Notes: a model not told the origin generated them from the letters alone. A stretch of DNA of 64,000 nucleotides from Mycobacterium sp. DL440 (GCF_011745145.1 NZ_CP050191.1:4543327-4607326); one strand, 5' to 3'; positions 43,564 through 53,890 are shown, numbered from the stretch's first letter. Made by a program: numbers and translations.

Positions 43564-44827
43564 ACCCGATGTTCAGTTCGGTGAGACCGCGCAGCAGGAA
43601 CGTCGGCTCGTAGGAGTACTGCCGCTGTCCGGCGGGACCGTGCGCCGACTCGTCAATCGTGATGTCCCGCATGCGGTCCAGCAGGCGACGAACGGTGATC
43701 TGCCCTTCCACCCGGGCCAAAGGTGCCCCGGCGCAGGTGTGGATGCCGCGCCCGAAGGCGATGTGCTCACGGACGTTCTTGCGATCCGGACGGAAGGTCT
43801 GGGGATCGTCGAACTTGCGGGGATCGCGGTTGGCCGCGCCGAGGCACAGCATCACGACGGTCCCCGCCTTCAAAGGGACGCCGCCGAGCGTGGTGGTCTT
43901 GCGGACCAGCCGGAAATCGATCTTCGTCGGCGAATGCATCCGCAGCGCCTCCTCGATGAAAGTCGGGATGCCGTCCGGATTCTCACGCAGCATCTGCTGG
44001 TATTCGGGGTGATCACCGAGGGTCTGCACCGCAGCGGTGAGCAGCTTGGTGACGGTCTCCTGCCCGGCGGCGAACAGGAAGGTGGCCGGCTTCACCACCT
44101 CCAGCAGCTCCGGGGTCGCACCGTCGGGATAGGTGGCGGTAGCCATGCCGGAGAGCACGTCGCCGCGGGGCTCGCGCCGGCGTTCGGCGAGGTATCCGGC
44201 GAACTTGTCGTCCAGATACCCCAGCGGGTCGCGGCCGACGGCCGACCCGTCGAGGGCACCGACATGGTTGCCCTCCGGAGGCCCCGCGCCCAACTCGGCG
44301 AGAAACTCAGGCCGGTCCGCCTCGGGAACGCCTAGTAGGTCGATGATCGCCGAGGTGGCAAAGGGTTTCGCGTACTCCGACAGGAACTCGCATTTTCCGT
44401 TGTCGATGAACTGATCGATCTGGTGATCGACCAACTGCCACATGTAGTCCTCGTTCTCCTTGAGCCGCCGTGGCGTCAGCAGCTTGCTCAGCAGGGAGCG
44501 AGCCCGCTCATGCTGCGGCGGGTCCATCACCACCATGTGCTCGTGGATCGGGAACAAGTGGCGGTGCGCCTCGATCTGCTCGCTGATGTCGTCACCCTCG
44601 GGTTCGAAGGGCAGCGGCGGGAACAGACCGCCGATCGCGTTGACCGCCGAGAAGGAGGCGTGGTCCTTGAACGCCGCCATGACTTCCTGGTAGCCGGTCA
44701 CGGCCACCACCCCGTGGTGCGGTTCGGCGAACACAGGCCCGTTGCTGCGCAGGTACTCGTAGTACTCGTACGGGTCCTGAGCTACAGCCGGGTCGGCGAA
44801 GTAGTCGACTGAGGCGAGATCGGTCAT
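43544..44827 (-). CDS. Cytochrome P450
   Basis: This 427-residue soluble P450 has heme-ligand C365 in FGRGIHTCAGAPLAR, the oxygen-activating helix AAGQETVTK, and the E-x-x-R pair in IEEALRMHS. CYP subfamily cannot be assigned from memory. A 3Fe-4S ferredoxin gene lies 3 bp upstream on the same strand and is its likely electron donor. The pair diverges from a TetR gene across a clear palindrome. It is probably a monooxygenase for a lipid, steroid or terpenoid. Confidence 0.93.
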   Translation of the reverse strand: MTDLASVDYFADPAVAQDPYEYYEYLRSNGPVFAEPHHGVVAVTGYQEVMAAFKDHASFSAVNAIGGLFPPLPFEPEGDDISEQIEAHRHLFPIHEHMVVMDPPQHERARSLLSKLLTPRRLKENEDYMWQLVDHQIDQFIDNGKCEFLSEYAKPFATSAIIDLLGVPEADRPEFLAELGAGPPEGNHVGALDGSAVGRDPLGYLDDKFAGYLAERRREPRGDVLSGMATATYPDGATPELLEVVKPATFLFAAGQETVTKLLTAAVQTLGDHPEYQQMLRENPDGIPTFIEEALRMHSPTKIDFRLVRKTTTLGGVPLKAGTVVMLCLGAANRDPRKFDDPQTFRPDRKNVREHIAFGRGIHTCAGAPLARVEGQITVRRLLDRMRDITIDESAHGPAGQRQYSYEPTFLLRGLTELNIGFTPAKG

Positions 44828-44830
44828 GGC

Positions 44831-45055
44831 TCACTGGCCTTTCGTGCTGGTGTTCAGCAGGCTGATCGCCTGGCGCGGGCAGGCGTCGACGGCGGATTTG
44901 ACGTTGTCCCAGGTATCTTGATCCCACTGCCTGTCCGGCTGGGTAGCGCCGGCCACCTCATCGTCGGACAGGTCGAAAACCTCGGGGGCGAGTTGGATGC
45001 ACAGCGCATGGCCCTCACACAGGCCGACGTCCACATGCACCCGGGTCGCACTCAT
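44831..45055 (-). CDS. 3Fe-4S ferredoxin, P450 partner
   Basis: This 74-residue ferredoxin starts at ATG 45055 (MSATRVHVDV); a longer frame adds 13 unlikely residues. The cluster motif is C-x-x-H-x-x-C (LCEGHALC) with a distal C-P (DACPRQAI). The His in the second position is a known trait of mycobacterial P450-linked ferredoxins and tunes the redox potential. It precedes the P450 by 3 bp in one operon under the operator at 45085-45104. Confidence 0.92.
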   Translation of the reverse strand: MSATRVHVDVGLCEGHALCIQLAPEVFDLSDDEVAGATQPDRQWDQDTWDNVKSAVDACPRQAISLLNTSTKGQ

Positions 45056-45084
45056 GTCTTCGGGCTCTCTTTCCTCAGTTCGAA

Positions 45085-45104
45085 GTTTGATCAATCGATC
45101 AAAC
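45085..45104. promoter_or_regulatory. TetR operator between the ferredoxin and TetR genes
   Basis: GTTTGATCAATCGATCAAAC has 8-bp inverted arms. The same sequence in reverse orientation lies before the SDR gene at 46653-46672, with a weaker copy at 46706-46725. This ties the P450-ferredoxin operon and the SDR to one TetR repressor. Confidence 0.8.
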
Positions 45105-45207
45105 CGTTAGGATGGCTCATGCTTACCACCCCCGACCTTCGGCGGTCAAGGACATCGCACGGCCAGAAACATCTGTTGTCGGGCAATGGTTTTCGGAGAC
45201 TGCACTG

Positions 45208-45801
45208 ATGCCGGCGGCACGCGCGGCCAAGGAGAAGGACGCGGGCACCCGCAGGCGCCTGATGGAGGCAACCGCCCAGGTCATCCGGGACGAGGGATAC
45301 GCCGCGGCCACCACCCGGCGGATCGCGGCCGTGGCCGGTGTCCGTTCGGCGCTGGTCTACTACTACTTCGACACCCTCGACGACCTGTTCATCTCGGTGC
45401 TGCGCAGCGGTGCCGACGCCGCCCTGGCCCGGATGCGCGAGGCTCTCACCACCGACGATCCACTGCGGGCCTTGTGGCTGATCAACTCCGACTCGCGGGT
45501 GACCGGCCTCAACACCGAGTTCATGGCATTGGCCAACCACCGCAAGCCGATCAGCGTCGAATTGAAGGCCTACTCCGAGCGGGTTCGCGACATCGAGGCA
45601 GCTGCCATGGCGGGAGTCCTGCGTGCCCACGGTGTGGACATGGAGGAGTTTCCGCCTGTCGTGATGTCAATGCTGCTCACCCAGTCCGCCCGCAGCCTGT
45701 GCAACGAAGAGGCGGTCGGCGTGACCGAGGGCCACGCCGAGTTCCGCGCCTTCGTCGAGCGATTCCTGCGCCGGTTCGGCAGCGAGGCGGCCGCTACTTG
45801 A
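45208..45801 (+). CDS. TetR-family regulator of the P450/SDR module
   Basis: The protein has 197 residues from ATG 45208, which has CGGAG about 9 bp upstream; ATG 45112 would add 32 atypical residues. The helix-turn-helix is ATTRRIAAVAGVRSALVYYYFDTLDDL. The gene lies between the ferredoxin-P450 operon and an SDR gene, and matching palindromes precede both. It is therefore their probable repressor. Its 3' end overlaps the SDR end by 8 bp. Confidence 0.87.
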   Translation: MPAARAAKEKDAGTRRRLMEATAQVIRDEGYAAATTRRIAAVAGVRSALVYYYFDTLDDLFISVLRSGADAALARMREALTTDDPLRALWLINSDSRVTGLNTEFMALANHRKPISVELKAYSERVRDIEAAAMAGVLRAHGVDMEEFPPVVMSMLLTQSARSLCNEEAVGVTEGHAEFRAFVERFLRRFGSEAAAT

Positions 45802-46633
45802 GCATGCTGCCCGCGTCCACCGTGACCGGCAGACCGGTGATGTAGCGGGCCTCATCAGAGGCCAGGAACAGCACCGCGTTGCTGATGTCGACGGGCTCAA
45901 CCCAACCGACCGGCAGCACATGCATCATCTGGGCGACCACGGCCATGTCGTCGGGACCCGGGTTCTCCAGGTCGGGGCGGAACAGCTTCATCGTGCCCTC
46001 GTTCATGAACATCGGGGTGTTGACGTTCGTCGGACACACCGAGTTCACCCGGATCGAGTGCTGACCCAACTCGACGGCGAAACTGCGCATCAGGCCGATC
46101 ACACCGTGCTTGGCCGCGATGTAGTGGCCGGTATGCGGGTATGCCTTGAGCCCGCCGACCGAACTGGTCAGGATGATCGATCCGCCCCTGCCACCGGAAA
46201 GAATGTGCGGCACTGCGGCTTTCACGGACTTCCAGACACCGGACAGATTGACGCCGATCATGTCGTCCCAGTCAGACTCTTTGGTCTCGTGCAGGACATC
46301 GCCACCGTTGCCGATCCCGGCGTTGGCCACCACGATGTCGAGTCGGCCCAGTTGCTCCACACCGCTGTCGACGGTCTCTTTGAGCGCGCCGAAGTCACGC
46401 ACATCGAGCTCGGCGGTGACGATACGACGGTCGAGACCCTTGATCAGATCCGCCGTTTCGGCCAGATCGTCCGGGGTGGACGCCGGAATCGCACTGGTGT
46501 CGGTAATGGGGGCGCAGACGTCGACCGCGATGATGTCGGCGCCCTCTTGCGCCAATCGCAGCGCATGGCTGCGCCCCTGTCCGCGTGCCGCACCGGTAAC
46601 CAGGGCGACCTTGCCCTCTACCCGACCAGTCAT
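45794..46633 (-). CDS. SDR oxidoreductase, mycofactocin-coupled type
   Basis: This 279-residue SDR has TGAARGQGRSHALRLA, an insertion of the mycofactocin-coupled type (VDVCAPITDTSAIPASTPDDLAE region), VANAGIGN, and the catalytic tyrosine in GHYIAAKHG. GAAAGAGGA precedes ATG 46633. It would oxidise an alcohol, perhaps the hydroxylated product of the neighbouring P450, with mycofactocin as electron carrier. The TetR operator copies lie 20 to 92 bp upstream. Confidence 0.87.
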   Translation of the reverse strand: MTGRVEGKVALVTGAARGQGRSHALRLAQEGADIIAVDVCAPITDTSAIPASTPDDLAETADLIKGLDRRIVTAELDVRDFGALKETVDSGVEQLGRLDIVVANAGIGNGGDVLHETKESDWDDMIGVNLSGVWKSVKAAVPHILSGGRGGSIILTSSVGGLKAYPHTGHYIAAKHGVIGLMRSFAVELGQHSIRVNSVCPTNVNTPMFMNEGTMKLFRPDLENPGPDDMAVVAQMMHVLPVGWVEPVDISNAVLFLASDEARYITGLPVTVDAGSMLK

Positions 46634-46652
46634 GTGTGTCCTCTTTCCATCG

Positions 46653-46725
46653 TTTTGATCGATTGATCAAACCCTGGCATCACCCAAGGACAGTGTCAAG
46701 GATCACTTTGATCGACTGATCAGGC
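46653..46725. promoter_or_regulatory. Two TetR operator copies upstream of the SDR gene
   Basis: TTTTGATCGATTGATCAAAC (46653-46672) is the reverse complement of the 45085 operator with one change. CTTTGATCGACTGATCAGGC (46706-46725) is a weaker copy matching at about 16 of 20 positions. Confidence 0.75.
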
Positions 46726-46747
46726 CGGGGCGCCGGTACAAACGGAA

Positions 46748-46777
46748 CTGGGCCCCACCCTGACGGATGGGGCCCAG
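46748..46777. terminator. GC hairpin 3' of the GjpA-like gene
   Basis: CTGGGCCCCA at 46748-46757 pairs perfectly with 46768-46777 around a 10-nt loop. It lies 20 bp beyond the stop of the gene at 46797-48326 and probably ends its transcript. Confidence 0.75.
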
Positions 46778-46796
46778 CTACGCACCGTGCTACTTG

Positions 46797-48326
46797 TTAC
46801 GAGTCAGAGCCCGAGCTCTTCTTGGAGCCACTGGACCCCTTCGACTTGTCAGCTCCGCCGGCCTTGGTCGCCTTGGGCTTGGTCTCCTTCGCCTTGGTTT
46901 CCTTGGCCGAGCTCTCCTTGGCCGAGCTCTCCTTGGCCGTGGTGTCCTTGGCGGTAACCTTCGATTCCTTGGTCTTGGCCTGCCGGGCTTCCTTGGCGTC
47001 GTTGATCTTGGCCTTGATCCGGTCGGTGATCTTGGTCCTGCCCTTGGCTGTGTCATCGGCCTTCACGGACTTGTCAGCCACCAGCGTGGCAACGGATCCG
47101 GCGGCAGCCTCATCCGTCGCCGCGACCTTCGGAGCCTCAACGGCCACGGTCTCGACCTTCGGAGCCTCAACGGCCACGGTCTCGGACTTCGGAGCTTCGA
47201 CCGCCGGGGCCGCTTCCTTCACCGACTCGGCAACCGGGGCCGATTCCTTCACCGACTCGGTCAGCGCCAGCTTAGGCGCGAACGCGGAAACCAGCTGAGC
47301 GGCGACGCTCTGGGGCACCGACGACACGGCCGATGTCGGGGCGGGCGTCTCCGGGGTGTTGTCGATGGCATCGGCCAGGCTCTTGGGGATGTTCACCAGC
47401 AGGTTCTGCAGGAGACCCGCGACCACCCGGGCGCCACCCTGCTCGCCGGGCTCGGCCCAGGTGAGGAGGGCCGGCCACTCGGTGTAGCCCCCGGTACCCG
47501 TCTCGGGGTCGGCATCGGAGTATTTGAATCCGTTGAGTGCCGCGTTGACGAGGATCCCCGGCGTGTTGACCACGGCGTTGAAGGCCCCCTGCGCGTCACC
47601 GGCGGCGACGCTGGTGCTGACCGCCTCGGCAATGCGTGCGAGCTCGAACGCAGGGCCGCTGATCGTCGCGAAGGCACCCTGGAACACAGCGCTGACGAGA
47701 ACGCTGGAGGTAAAGGTCGCGGCGACGAGGTTCGTGAAGTTCTGCGCGATCTGCTCCGGGATACCGGTCAGATACTCGGTTTCGCCACGCGGAATGCCCG
47801 AGAGAATGAACCCGGGAGCGATCAGCGGACCGAAGGCGCCCTGGAACGCGTACAGCATGGAGGCGTTGAACAACTCGTACGCGCCGGCGATATCGCCCGC
47901 CTCGAGTGCGGCCTGCGCCGCGTCCAACTTGACCTTGCCGTTGCGGCCGTCGTACCAGGTCTCCAGCGAGGTCGGGATGGCTTGGAACGCTGAACCGAAC
48001 TTCTCCGCGTAACCCTGCTGGTTCTCCAGCACCTGGCCCAGCAGCGGTGCCGGATTGGCTGCGAGCGCGGCGCCCAGAGACTGCAGGTTGCCGAACGTGT
48101 TGCTGAACAGCGTCCCATAGACATCGACCGGCGAGGCGGTGGCGTCCATCGTCGCCGCAGTCAGGTCGTAGGCGAAGCTCTGCGCCTGCTGAATGAGGGT
48201 CGTGTTCTGGGCAACCGGGGTCACCGCGAGCGCGCTGGCACTCACCATGGCGACGCCGGCGATAAGGAACCGATCCTTCCGGCTCACCACTGGGGTGTCA
48301 CCGGAGGAGAGGGCAGGTAGGGGCAC
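46797..48326 (-). CDS. GjpA-like envelope protein with Lys-rich tail
   Basis: This 509-residue protein starts at GTG 48326 with AGGAG at normal spacing. A signal-like segment (FLIAGVAMVSASALAVTPVA) is followed by a region of about 350 residues in which ATASPVDVYGTLFSNTFGNLQSLGAALAANPAPLLGQVLENQQGYAEKFG-type wording recalls mycobacterial proteins annotated as outer membrane porin GjpA. The last 150 residues form a low-complexity tail with VAVEAPK repeats and KESSAKE repeats, very rich in Lys and Ala. Porin function is not shown by sequence. Two iron-box-like sites precede it and hairpins bound it on both sides, so it is a single-gene unit, possibly iron-regulated. Confidence 0.7.
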   Translation of the reverse strand: MPLPALSSGDTPVVSRKDRFLIAGVAMVSASALAVTPVAQNTTLIQQAQSFAYDLTAATMDATASPVDVYGTLFSNTFGNLQSLGAALAANPAPLLGQVLENQQGYAEKFGSAFQAIPTSLETWYDGRNGKVKLDAAQAALEAGDIAGAYELFNASMLYAFQGAFGPLIAPGFILSGIPRGETEYLTGIPEQIAQNFTNLVAATFTSSVLVSAVFQGAFATISGPAFELARIAEAVSTSVAAGDAQGAFNAVVNTPGILVNAALNGFKYSDADPETGTGGYTEWPALLTWAEPGEQGGARVVAGLLQNLLVNIPKSLADAIDNTPETPAPTSAVSSVPQSVAAQLVSAFAPKLALTESVKESAPVAESVKEAAPAVEAPKSETVAVEAPKVETVAVEAPKVAATDEAAAGSVATLVADKSVKADDTAKGRTKITDRIKAKINDAKEARQAKTKESKVTAKDTTAKESSAKESSAKETKAKETKPKATKAGGADKSKGSSGSKKSSGSDS

Positions 48327-48369
48327 GGAAACTCCTGAAGCTGATAATTGACTGAGGAACGACCAAAAA

Positions 48370-48413
48370 TTAGCTTAGCTTTCCCTAAATATCAATAGGT
48401 ATGCCTACCCTGA
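48370..48413. promoter_or_regulatory. Two IdeR-like iron boxes
   Basis: TTAGCTTAGCTTTCCCTAA (48370-48388) matches the IdeR consensus TTAGGTTAGGCTAACCTAA at 14 of 19 positions. ATAGGTATGCCTACCCTGA (48395-48413) matches at 13 of 19. They lie 45 to 87 bp upstream of the GjpA-like start, where double iron boxes often occur. Confidence 0.55.
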
Positions 48414-48447
48414 CCATCTGCATCGTAAATATGTGCTGAAACACGAA

Positions 48448-48479
48448 CTGGGGCCCCCTCTCGTGGGAGGGGGCCCCAG
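48448..48479. terminator. 13-bp GC hairpin closing the hsa operon
   Basis: CTGGGGCCCCCTC at 48448-48460 pairs perfectly with 48467-48479 around a 6-nt loop. It follows the hsaB stop by about 20 bp and should end hsaADCB transcription. Confidence 0.82.
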
Positions 48480-48498
48480 CCGTGTCAACGACAGAAAG

Positions 48499-49068
48499 TC
48501 AGAGCCAGGTATCGGGCGTGGTCGCCGTCAGGAACGCATCCAGATCGTCACGCCACTGCGCCGGGGTGTTCTTGTCCGGCTCGATCCCGGTGTACTCACC
48601 GCGGTAGAACAGCAGCGGTCGGGGCTTGCGTTTGGGGACCTCGGACAACGAATGCACCGAACCGAACACCACGAAGTGGTCCCCACCGTCGTGCACGGAA
48701 TGCACGTTGCAGTCGATGTGGGCGAGGCTGCCGTCAATCACCGGAGAGCCGAGTTCCGAAGGGGCCCAGTCGATCCCGGCGAACTTGTCCGGCGCCTTGG
48801 AGCCGAACTGCGCGGACACATGCTGCTGCTTCTCGTGCAGCATGTTCACGCAGAACTTCCCACTGGCCTCGATGGCCTGCCACGCCCGCGACTGCTTGGT
48901 GGGGCAGAACAACACCAGCGGCGGGTCCAGCGAAAGCGCCGCGAACGACTGGCAGGCAAAGCCGATCGGCACGTCCTCGTGCAGGGTGGTGATCACTGTG
49001 ACGCCAGTACAGAACTGGCCGAGCACATTTCGGAACGTGCGCGGGTCGAGCGGCTGAGCCTCGGTCAT
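48499..49068 (-). CDS. hsaB: Flavin reductase HsaB
   Basis: This 189-residue flavin:NADH reductase supplies reduced FMN to the monooxygenase HsaA. The start is ATG 49068 (MTEAQPLDPRTFRNVLG); a longer frame adds 44 residues antisense to hsaC flanks. The fold signatures GQFCTGVTVITT and GFACQSFAALSLDPPLVLFCP are typical of the family. It is the last gene of hsaADCB, 13 bp after hsaC. In M. tuberculosis nat follows hsaB; here a terminator and an unrelated gene follow instead. Confidence 0.93.
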   Translation of the reverse strand: MTEAQPLDPRTFRNVLGQFCTGVTVITTLHEDVPIGFACQSFAALSLDPPLVLFCPTKQSRAWQAIEASGKFCVNMLHEKQQHVSAQFGSKAPDKFAGIDWAPSELGSPVIDGSLAHIDCNVHSVHDGGDHFVVFGSVHSLSEVPKRKPRPLLFYRGEYTGIEPDKNTPAQWRDDLDAFLTATTPDTWL

Positions 49069-49081
49069 AAAAAAGCCTGTG

Positions 49082-50854
<1,773 letters not shown>

Positions 50855-52045
50855 TCAGACCATCGTGTCGGCCGGGGGCAGGCCGAACTCGTTGTTGCCG
50901 AAGATCAGGTAGGCCCGCTCGGGATCGTTGGCGGCGTGCACCCGGCCGGCGTGAGCGTCACGCCAGAACCGCTGCACCGGAGCGTCGTTGGACAGCGCGG
51001 TGGCACCCGAGGCCTCGAAGAGCCGGTCGATCGAGGCGATCGCACGGCCGGTGGCACGCACCTGATCGCGACGGGCGCGGGCCCGCAGCTCGAACGGGAT
51101 CTCCTCACCCGCGACCAGCAGTGCGTACTCGTCGGCGACATTGCCCGACAGCTGACGCCAGGCCGCGTCGATGTCGCTGGCCGCCTCGGCGATCCGGATC
51201 TTGGCGAACGGATCGTCCTTGGCTTTCTCGCCGGCGAAGGCGGCGCGGACGCGCTTGCCCTGGTGCTCGACGTGCGCGTCGTAGGCGCCGTAGGCCATAC
51301 CCACGATGGGGGCCGAGATGGTGGTGGGATGGATTGTGCCCCAAGGCATCTTGTACACCGGAGCGGTGTTGGTCTGGTACCCGCCGGCGGTGCCGTCATT
51401 CATCGCCTTGTAGGACAGGAAGCGGTGCTTGGGCACGAACACGTCCTTGACCACGACGGTGTTGCTGCCGGTGCCGCGCAGCCCGACGACGTTCCAGACG
51501 TCGTCGATCTGGTAGTCGGTGCGCGGGATCAGGAAGCTGCCGAAATCGACCGGCCGGCCGTCCTTGATGACCGGGCCACCCAGGAAGGCCCAGCTGGCGT
51601 GATCGCAACCCGAGGACCAGTTCCAGGCGCCGTTGACGATGTAGCCGTCACCGGTCTCGGTCACGACACCGGCACCCATCGGGGCGTAGGACGAGGAAAT
51701 CCGGACCGAGGTGTCCTCGCCCCAGACATCTTCCTGAGCCTGCTGATCGAACAGCGCCAGGTGCCAGTTGTGCACACCGATGATGCCGGCCACCCAGCCG
51801 GTGGAACCGCAGGCGCTGGCCAACCGCCGGACCGCCTCGTAGAAAACCGTCGGGTCGCACTGGAGGCCGCCCCACTGCTCGGGCTGGAGCAGCTTGAAGA
51901 AACCGATGTCTTCCAGTGCCTTGACGTTCGCATCGGGCAGCTTGCGCAGATCCTCGGTCTCCTGAGCGCGCTCACGCAGCGTCGGCAGCAGTTCGTCGAT
52001 GCCGGCCAGAACTGCCTGGACGTCACGCTGTTCAATGGATGTCAC
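50855..52045 (-). CDS. hsaA: 3-HSA hydroxylase HsaA (flavin-dependent monooxygenase)
   Basis: This 396-residue oxygenase has the acyl-CoA-dehydrogenase-like fold of group D flavin monooxygenases. It hydroxylates 3-HSA with reduced flavin from HsaB. Visible features include ACGSTGWVAGIIGVHNWHLA and YIVNGAWNWSSGCDHASW. It is the first gene of hsaADCB, diverging from kshB, with two KstR operator sites in the 167-bp region between. Length and order match Rv3570c. Confidence 0.94.
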   Translation of the reverse strand: MTSIEQRDVQAVLAGIDELLPTLRERAQETEDLRKLPDANVKALEDIGFFKLLQPEQWGGLQCDPTVFYEAVRRLASACGSTGWVAGIIGVHNWHLALFDQQAQEDVWGEDTSVRISSSYAPMGAGVVTETGDGYIVNGAWNWSSGCDHASWAFLGGPVIKDGRPVDFGSFLIPRTDYQIDDVWNVVGLRGTGSNTVVVKDVFVPKHRFLSYKAMNDGTAGGYQTNTAPVYKMPWGTIHPTTISAPIVGMAYGAYDAHVEHQGKRVRAAFAGEKAKDDPFAKIRIAEAASDIDAAWRQLSGNVADEYALLVAGEEIPFELRARARRDQVRATGRAIASIDRLFEASGATALSNDAPVQRFWRDAHAGRVHAANDPERAYLIFGNNEFGLPPADTMV

Positions 52046-52103
52046 GGAATGCCTCCCAAGAATCGGACTGCGATGAGCGCGAGCTGACCGCCTAGACAGA
52101 GAC

Positions 52104-52117
52104 TAGAACACGTTACG
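52104..52117. promoter_or_regulatory. KstR operator, hsaA side
   Basis: TAGAACACGTTACG fits the KstR consensus TnnAACnnGTTnnA except for the last base. It lies 59 bp upstream of the hsaA start and probably controls hsaADCB. Confidence 0.75.
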
Positions 52118-52172
52118 ATTTGTGTCGAGTAGCGCCCGGCAATGCAGGGCTGGACCTGGGCAAGTACATTTT

Positions 52173-52186
52173 TGTAACATGTTCTA
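52173..52186. promoter_or_regulatory. KstR operator, kshB side
   Basis: TGTAACATGTTCTA fits TnnAACnnGTTnnA fully. It lies 27 bp upstream of the kshB start and probably controls kshB; with the 52104 site it covers the divergent promoters. Confidence 0.85.
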
Positions 52187-52212
52187 GTTATGAGTGATGA
52201 GAGGGTCCAGCC

Positions 52213-53271
52213 GTGACTGATGAACCATTGGGCAGCCATGTGCTCGAACTGCAGGTGAGCGCGGTCATCGAGGAGACGGCCGACGCGCGTTCCCTCGTGT
52301 TCTCTGTACCTGAGGGTTCCAACGTCCCCGCCGATCGGTTGCGCTACTCCCCGGGGCAGTTCCTGACGCTGCGGATACCGAGCGATCGCACCGGCTCGGT
52401 GGCCCGCTGCTATTCGCTGTCCAGCTCGCCGGTGACCGACGATCAGCTGACCGTCACGGTCAAGCGAACTGCCGACGGCTACGCGTCGAACTGGCTGTGC
52501 GACAACGCCCACGCCGGCATGAAGATGCACGTGCTGGCCCCGTCGGGCACGTTCGTGCCGCGCGACCTCAACACCGACTTCCTGCTGCTGGCCGCGGGCA
52601 GCGGCATCACCCCGATGATGGCGATCTGCAAGTCCGCGCTCGCCGAGGGCACCGGCAACGTCGTCCTCGTCTACGCCAACCGCGACGAGAACTCGGTCAT
52701 CTTCGGCGCGACCCTGCGTGACCTCGCCGCCAAGTACCCCGACCGGTTCACCGTCGTGCACTGGCTGGAGACCGTGCAGGGGCTGCCCAGTCCGGCCGCG
52801 CTCGCCGGACTCGTCGCGCCCTATGCCGCGCGCGAGGCGTTCATCTGCGGACCCGGGCCGTTCATGGCGTCAGCCGAGCAGGCGCTGCAGCAGGCCGGCA
52901 CCGCCGACGAGCGCATCCACATCGAGGTGTTCAAGTCGCTGGATTCCGACCCGTTCGCCGCCGTGGTGATCGAGGAAGATGACAGCGACCAGGGGCCGGC
53001 CACCGCGATCGTCACCCTGGACGGCACCACCCACGAGGTTCGTTGGCCGCGCTCGGCCACGCTGCTCGACGTCCTGCTGGACAAGGGATTGGACGCACCG
53101 TTCTCCTGCCGCGAGGGCCATTGCGGCGCCTGCGCGGTGCTCAAGAAGTCCGGGGACGTCGAGATGAAGATCAACGACGTGCTCGAACCGTCCGATCTGG
53201 ACGAGGGGCTGATCCTGGGTTGCCAGGCCACGCCGGTGTCGGATTCAGTCGAAGTCACCTACGACGAGTAA
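52213..53271 (+). CDS. kshB: 3-ketosteroid 9-alpha-hydroxylase reductase KshB
   Basis: This 352-residue reductase passes electrons from NADH through FAD and a plant-type [2Fe-2S] cluster to the KshA oxygenase, which opens steroid ring B. Domains in order are FAD (RCYSLSSSPV), NAD (LLLAAGSGITPMM) and ferredoxin, with cluster cysteines in FSCREGHCGACAVL and a later GCQATP. GTG 52213 has GAGAGGG upstream. It diverges from hsaA and is followed 22 bp later by a secreted protein gene, matching Rv3571-Rv3572. KshA is not in the window. Confidence 0.93.
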   Translation: MTDEPLGSHVLELQVSAVIEETADARSLVFSVPEGSNVPADRLRYSPGQFLTLRIPSDRTGSVARCYSLSSSPVTDDQLTVTVKRTADGYASNWLCDNAHAGMKMHVLAPSGTFVPRDLNTDFLLLAAGSGITPMMAICKSALAEGTGNVVLVYANRDENSVIFGATLRDLAAKYPDRFTVVHWLETVQGLPSPAALAGLVAPYAAREAFICGPGPFMASAEQALQQAGTADERIHIEVFKSLDSDPFAAVVIEEDDSDQGPATAIVTLDGTTHEVRWPRSATLLDVLLDKGLDAPFSCREGHCGACAVLKKSGDVEMKINDVLEPSDLDEGLILGCQATPVSDSVEVTYDE

Positions 53272-53293
53272 CGAGCGGATACCTTTCTTGACG

Positions 53294-53869
53294 ATGACGA
53301 TCAACAGGCTTTCCGCAGCGAGCACGGCAGCAGTGCTGACCGCGTCTGCGCTGGCGTTCCCCGCGTCGGCCACGGCCGCCGCCAACTCGGCCGTCAGCTC
53401 GATCCCGAGCCCCCAGGGCACCATCGAGATGCACGTCAGCGCCGACTGCTCGGGCACCACGTGCAACTTCAACACCTCGGCGAATCTGCTGACACCGGAC
53501 GGCCCCATCGGATTCCCCGGTGATGCGTGGGCGCGTCAGACCATCACCCTGCGCAGTTCCAACAAAGACACCTGGCAGGAAGCGTCCTACAGCGCCCCGG
53601 CCGGGATGCCGCGGGAGATCAAGGGCTCCAACCACGACAACGTCCTGTCGAAGTTGTACCGGTCGGTCAACAAGGTCGAGATCTCGGCGACCTACTTCGG
53701 CGGCGGGCCGATCGAACGCTTCAGCATCGACGGCGTGTCGACACCCACCAAGTGGCAGACCGGACAGCCGAACACCGAGGACAAATTCATCATCTGCTCG
53801 GACATCCACGTGACCTGGGGCGGAGTGAACCTCACCACACCGAGCGCCTGCGTCACCACCGGCTTCTAG
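53294..53869 (+). CDS. Secreted protein of unknown function (Rv3572-like)
   Basis: This 191-residue protein has an N-terminal signal peptide (AASTAAVLTASALAFPASATAAA) and a small beta-rich mature part with four cysteines (DCSGTTCNFN, later FIICSD and SACVTTGF), suggesting two disulfides. ATG 53294 is chosen; TTG 53288 is possible. It occupies the place of Rv3572 between kshB and fadE34 and may be co-transcribed with kshB. No function is known to me. A 22-bp inverted repeat follows. Confidence 0.82.
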   Translation: MTINRLSAASTAAVLTASALAFPASATAAANSAVSSIPSPQGTIEMHVSADCSGTTCNFNTSANLLTPDGPIGFPGDAWARQTITLRSSNKDTWQEASYSAPAGMPREIKGSNHDNVLSKLYRSVNKVEISATYFGGGPIERFSIDGVSTPTKWQTGQPNTEDKFIICSDIHVTWGGVNLTTPSACVTTGF

Positions 53870-53890
53870 CGCTCGGGCTCACTAACCCCG

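Noticed and set aside
45112..45207. Longer start for the TetR gene
   Set aside because: The extra 32 residues lie in the operator region and do not look like a TetR N-terminus; ATG 45208 has a better ribosome site.
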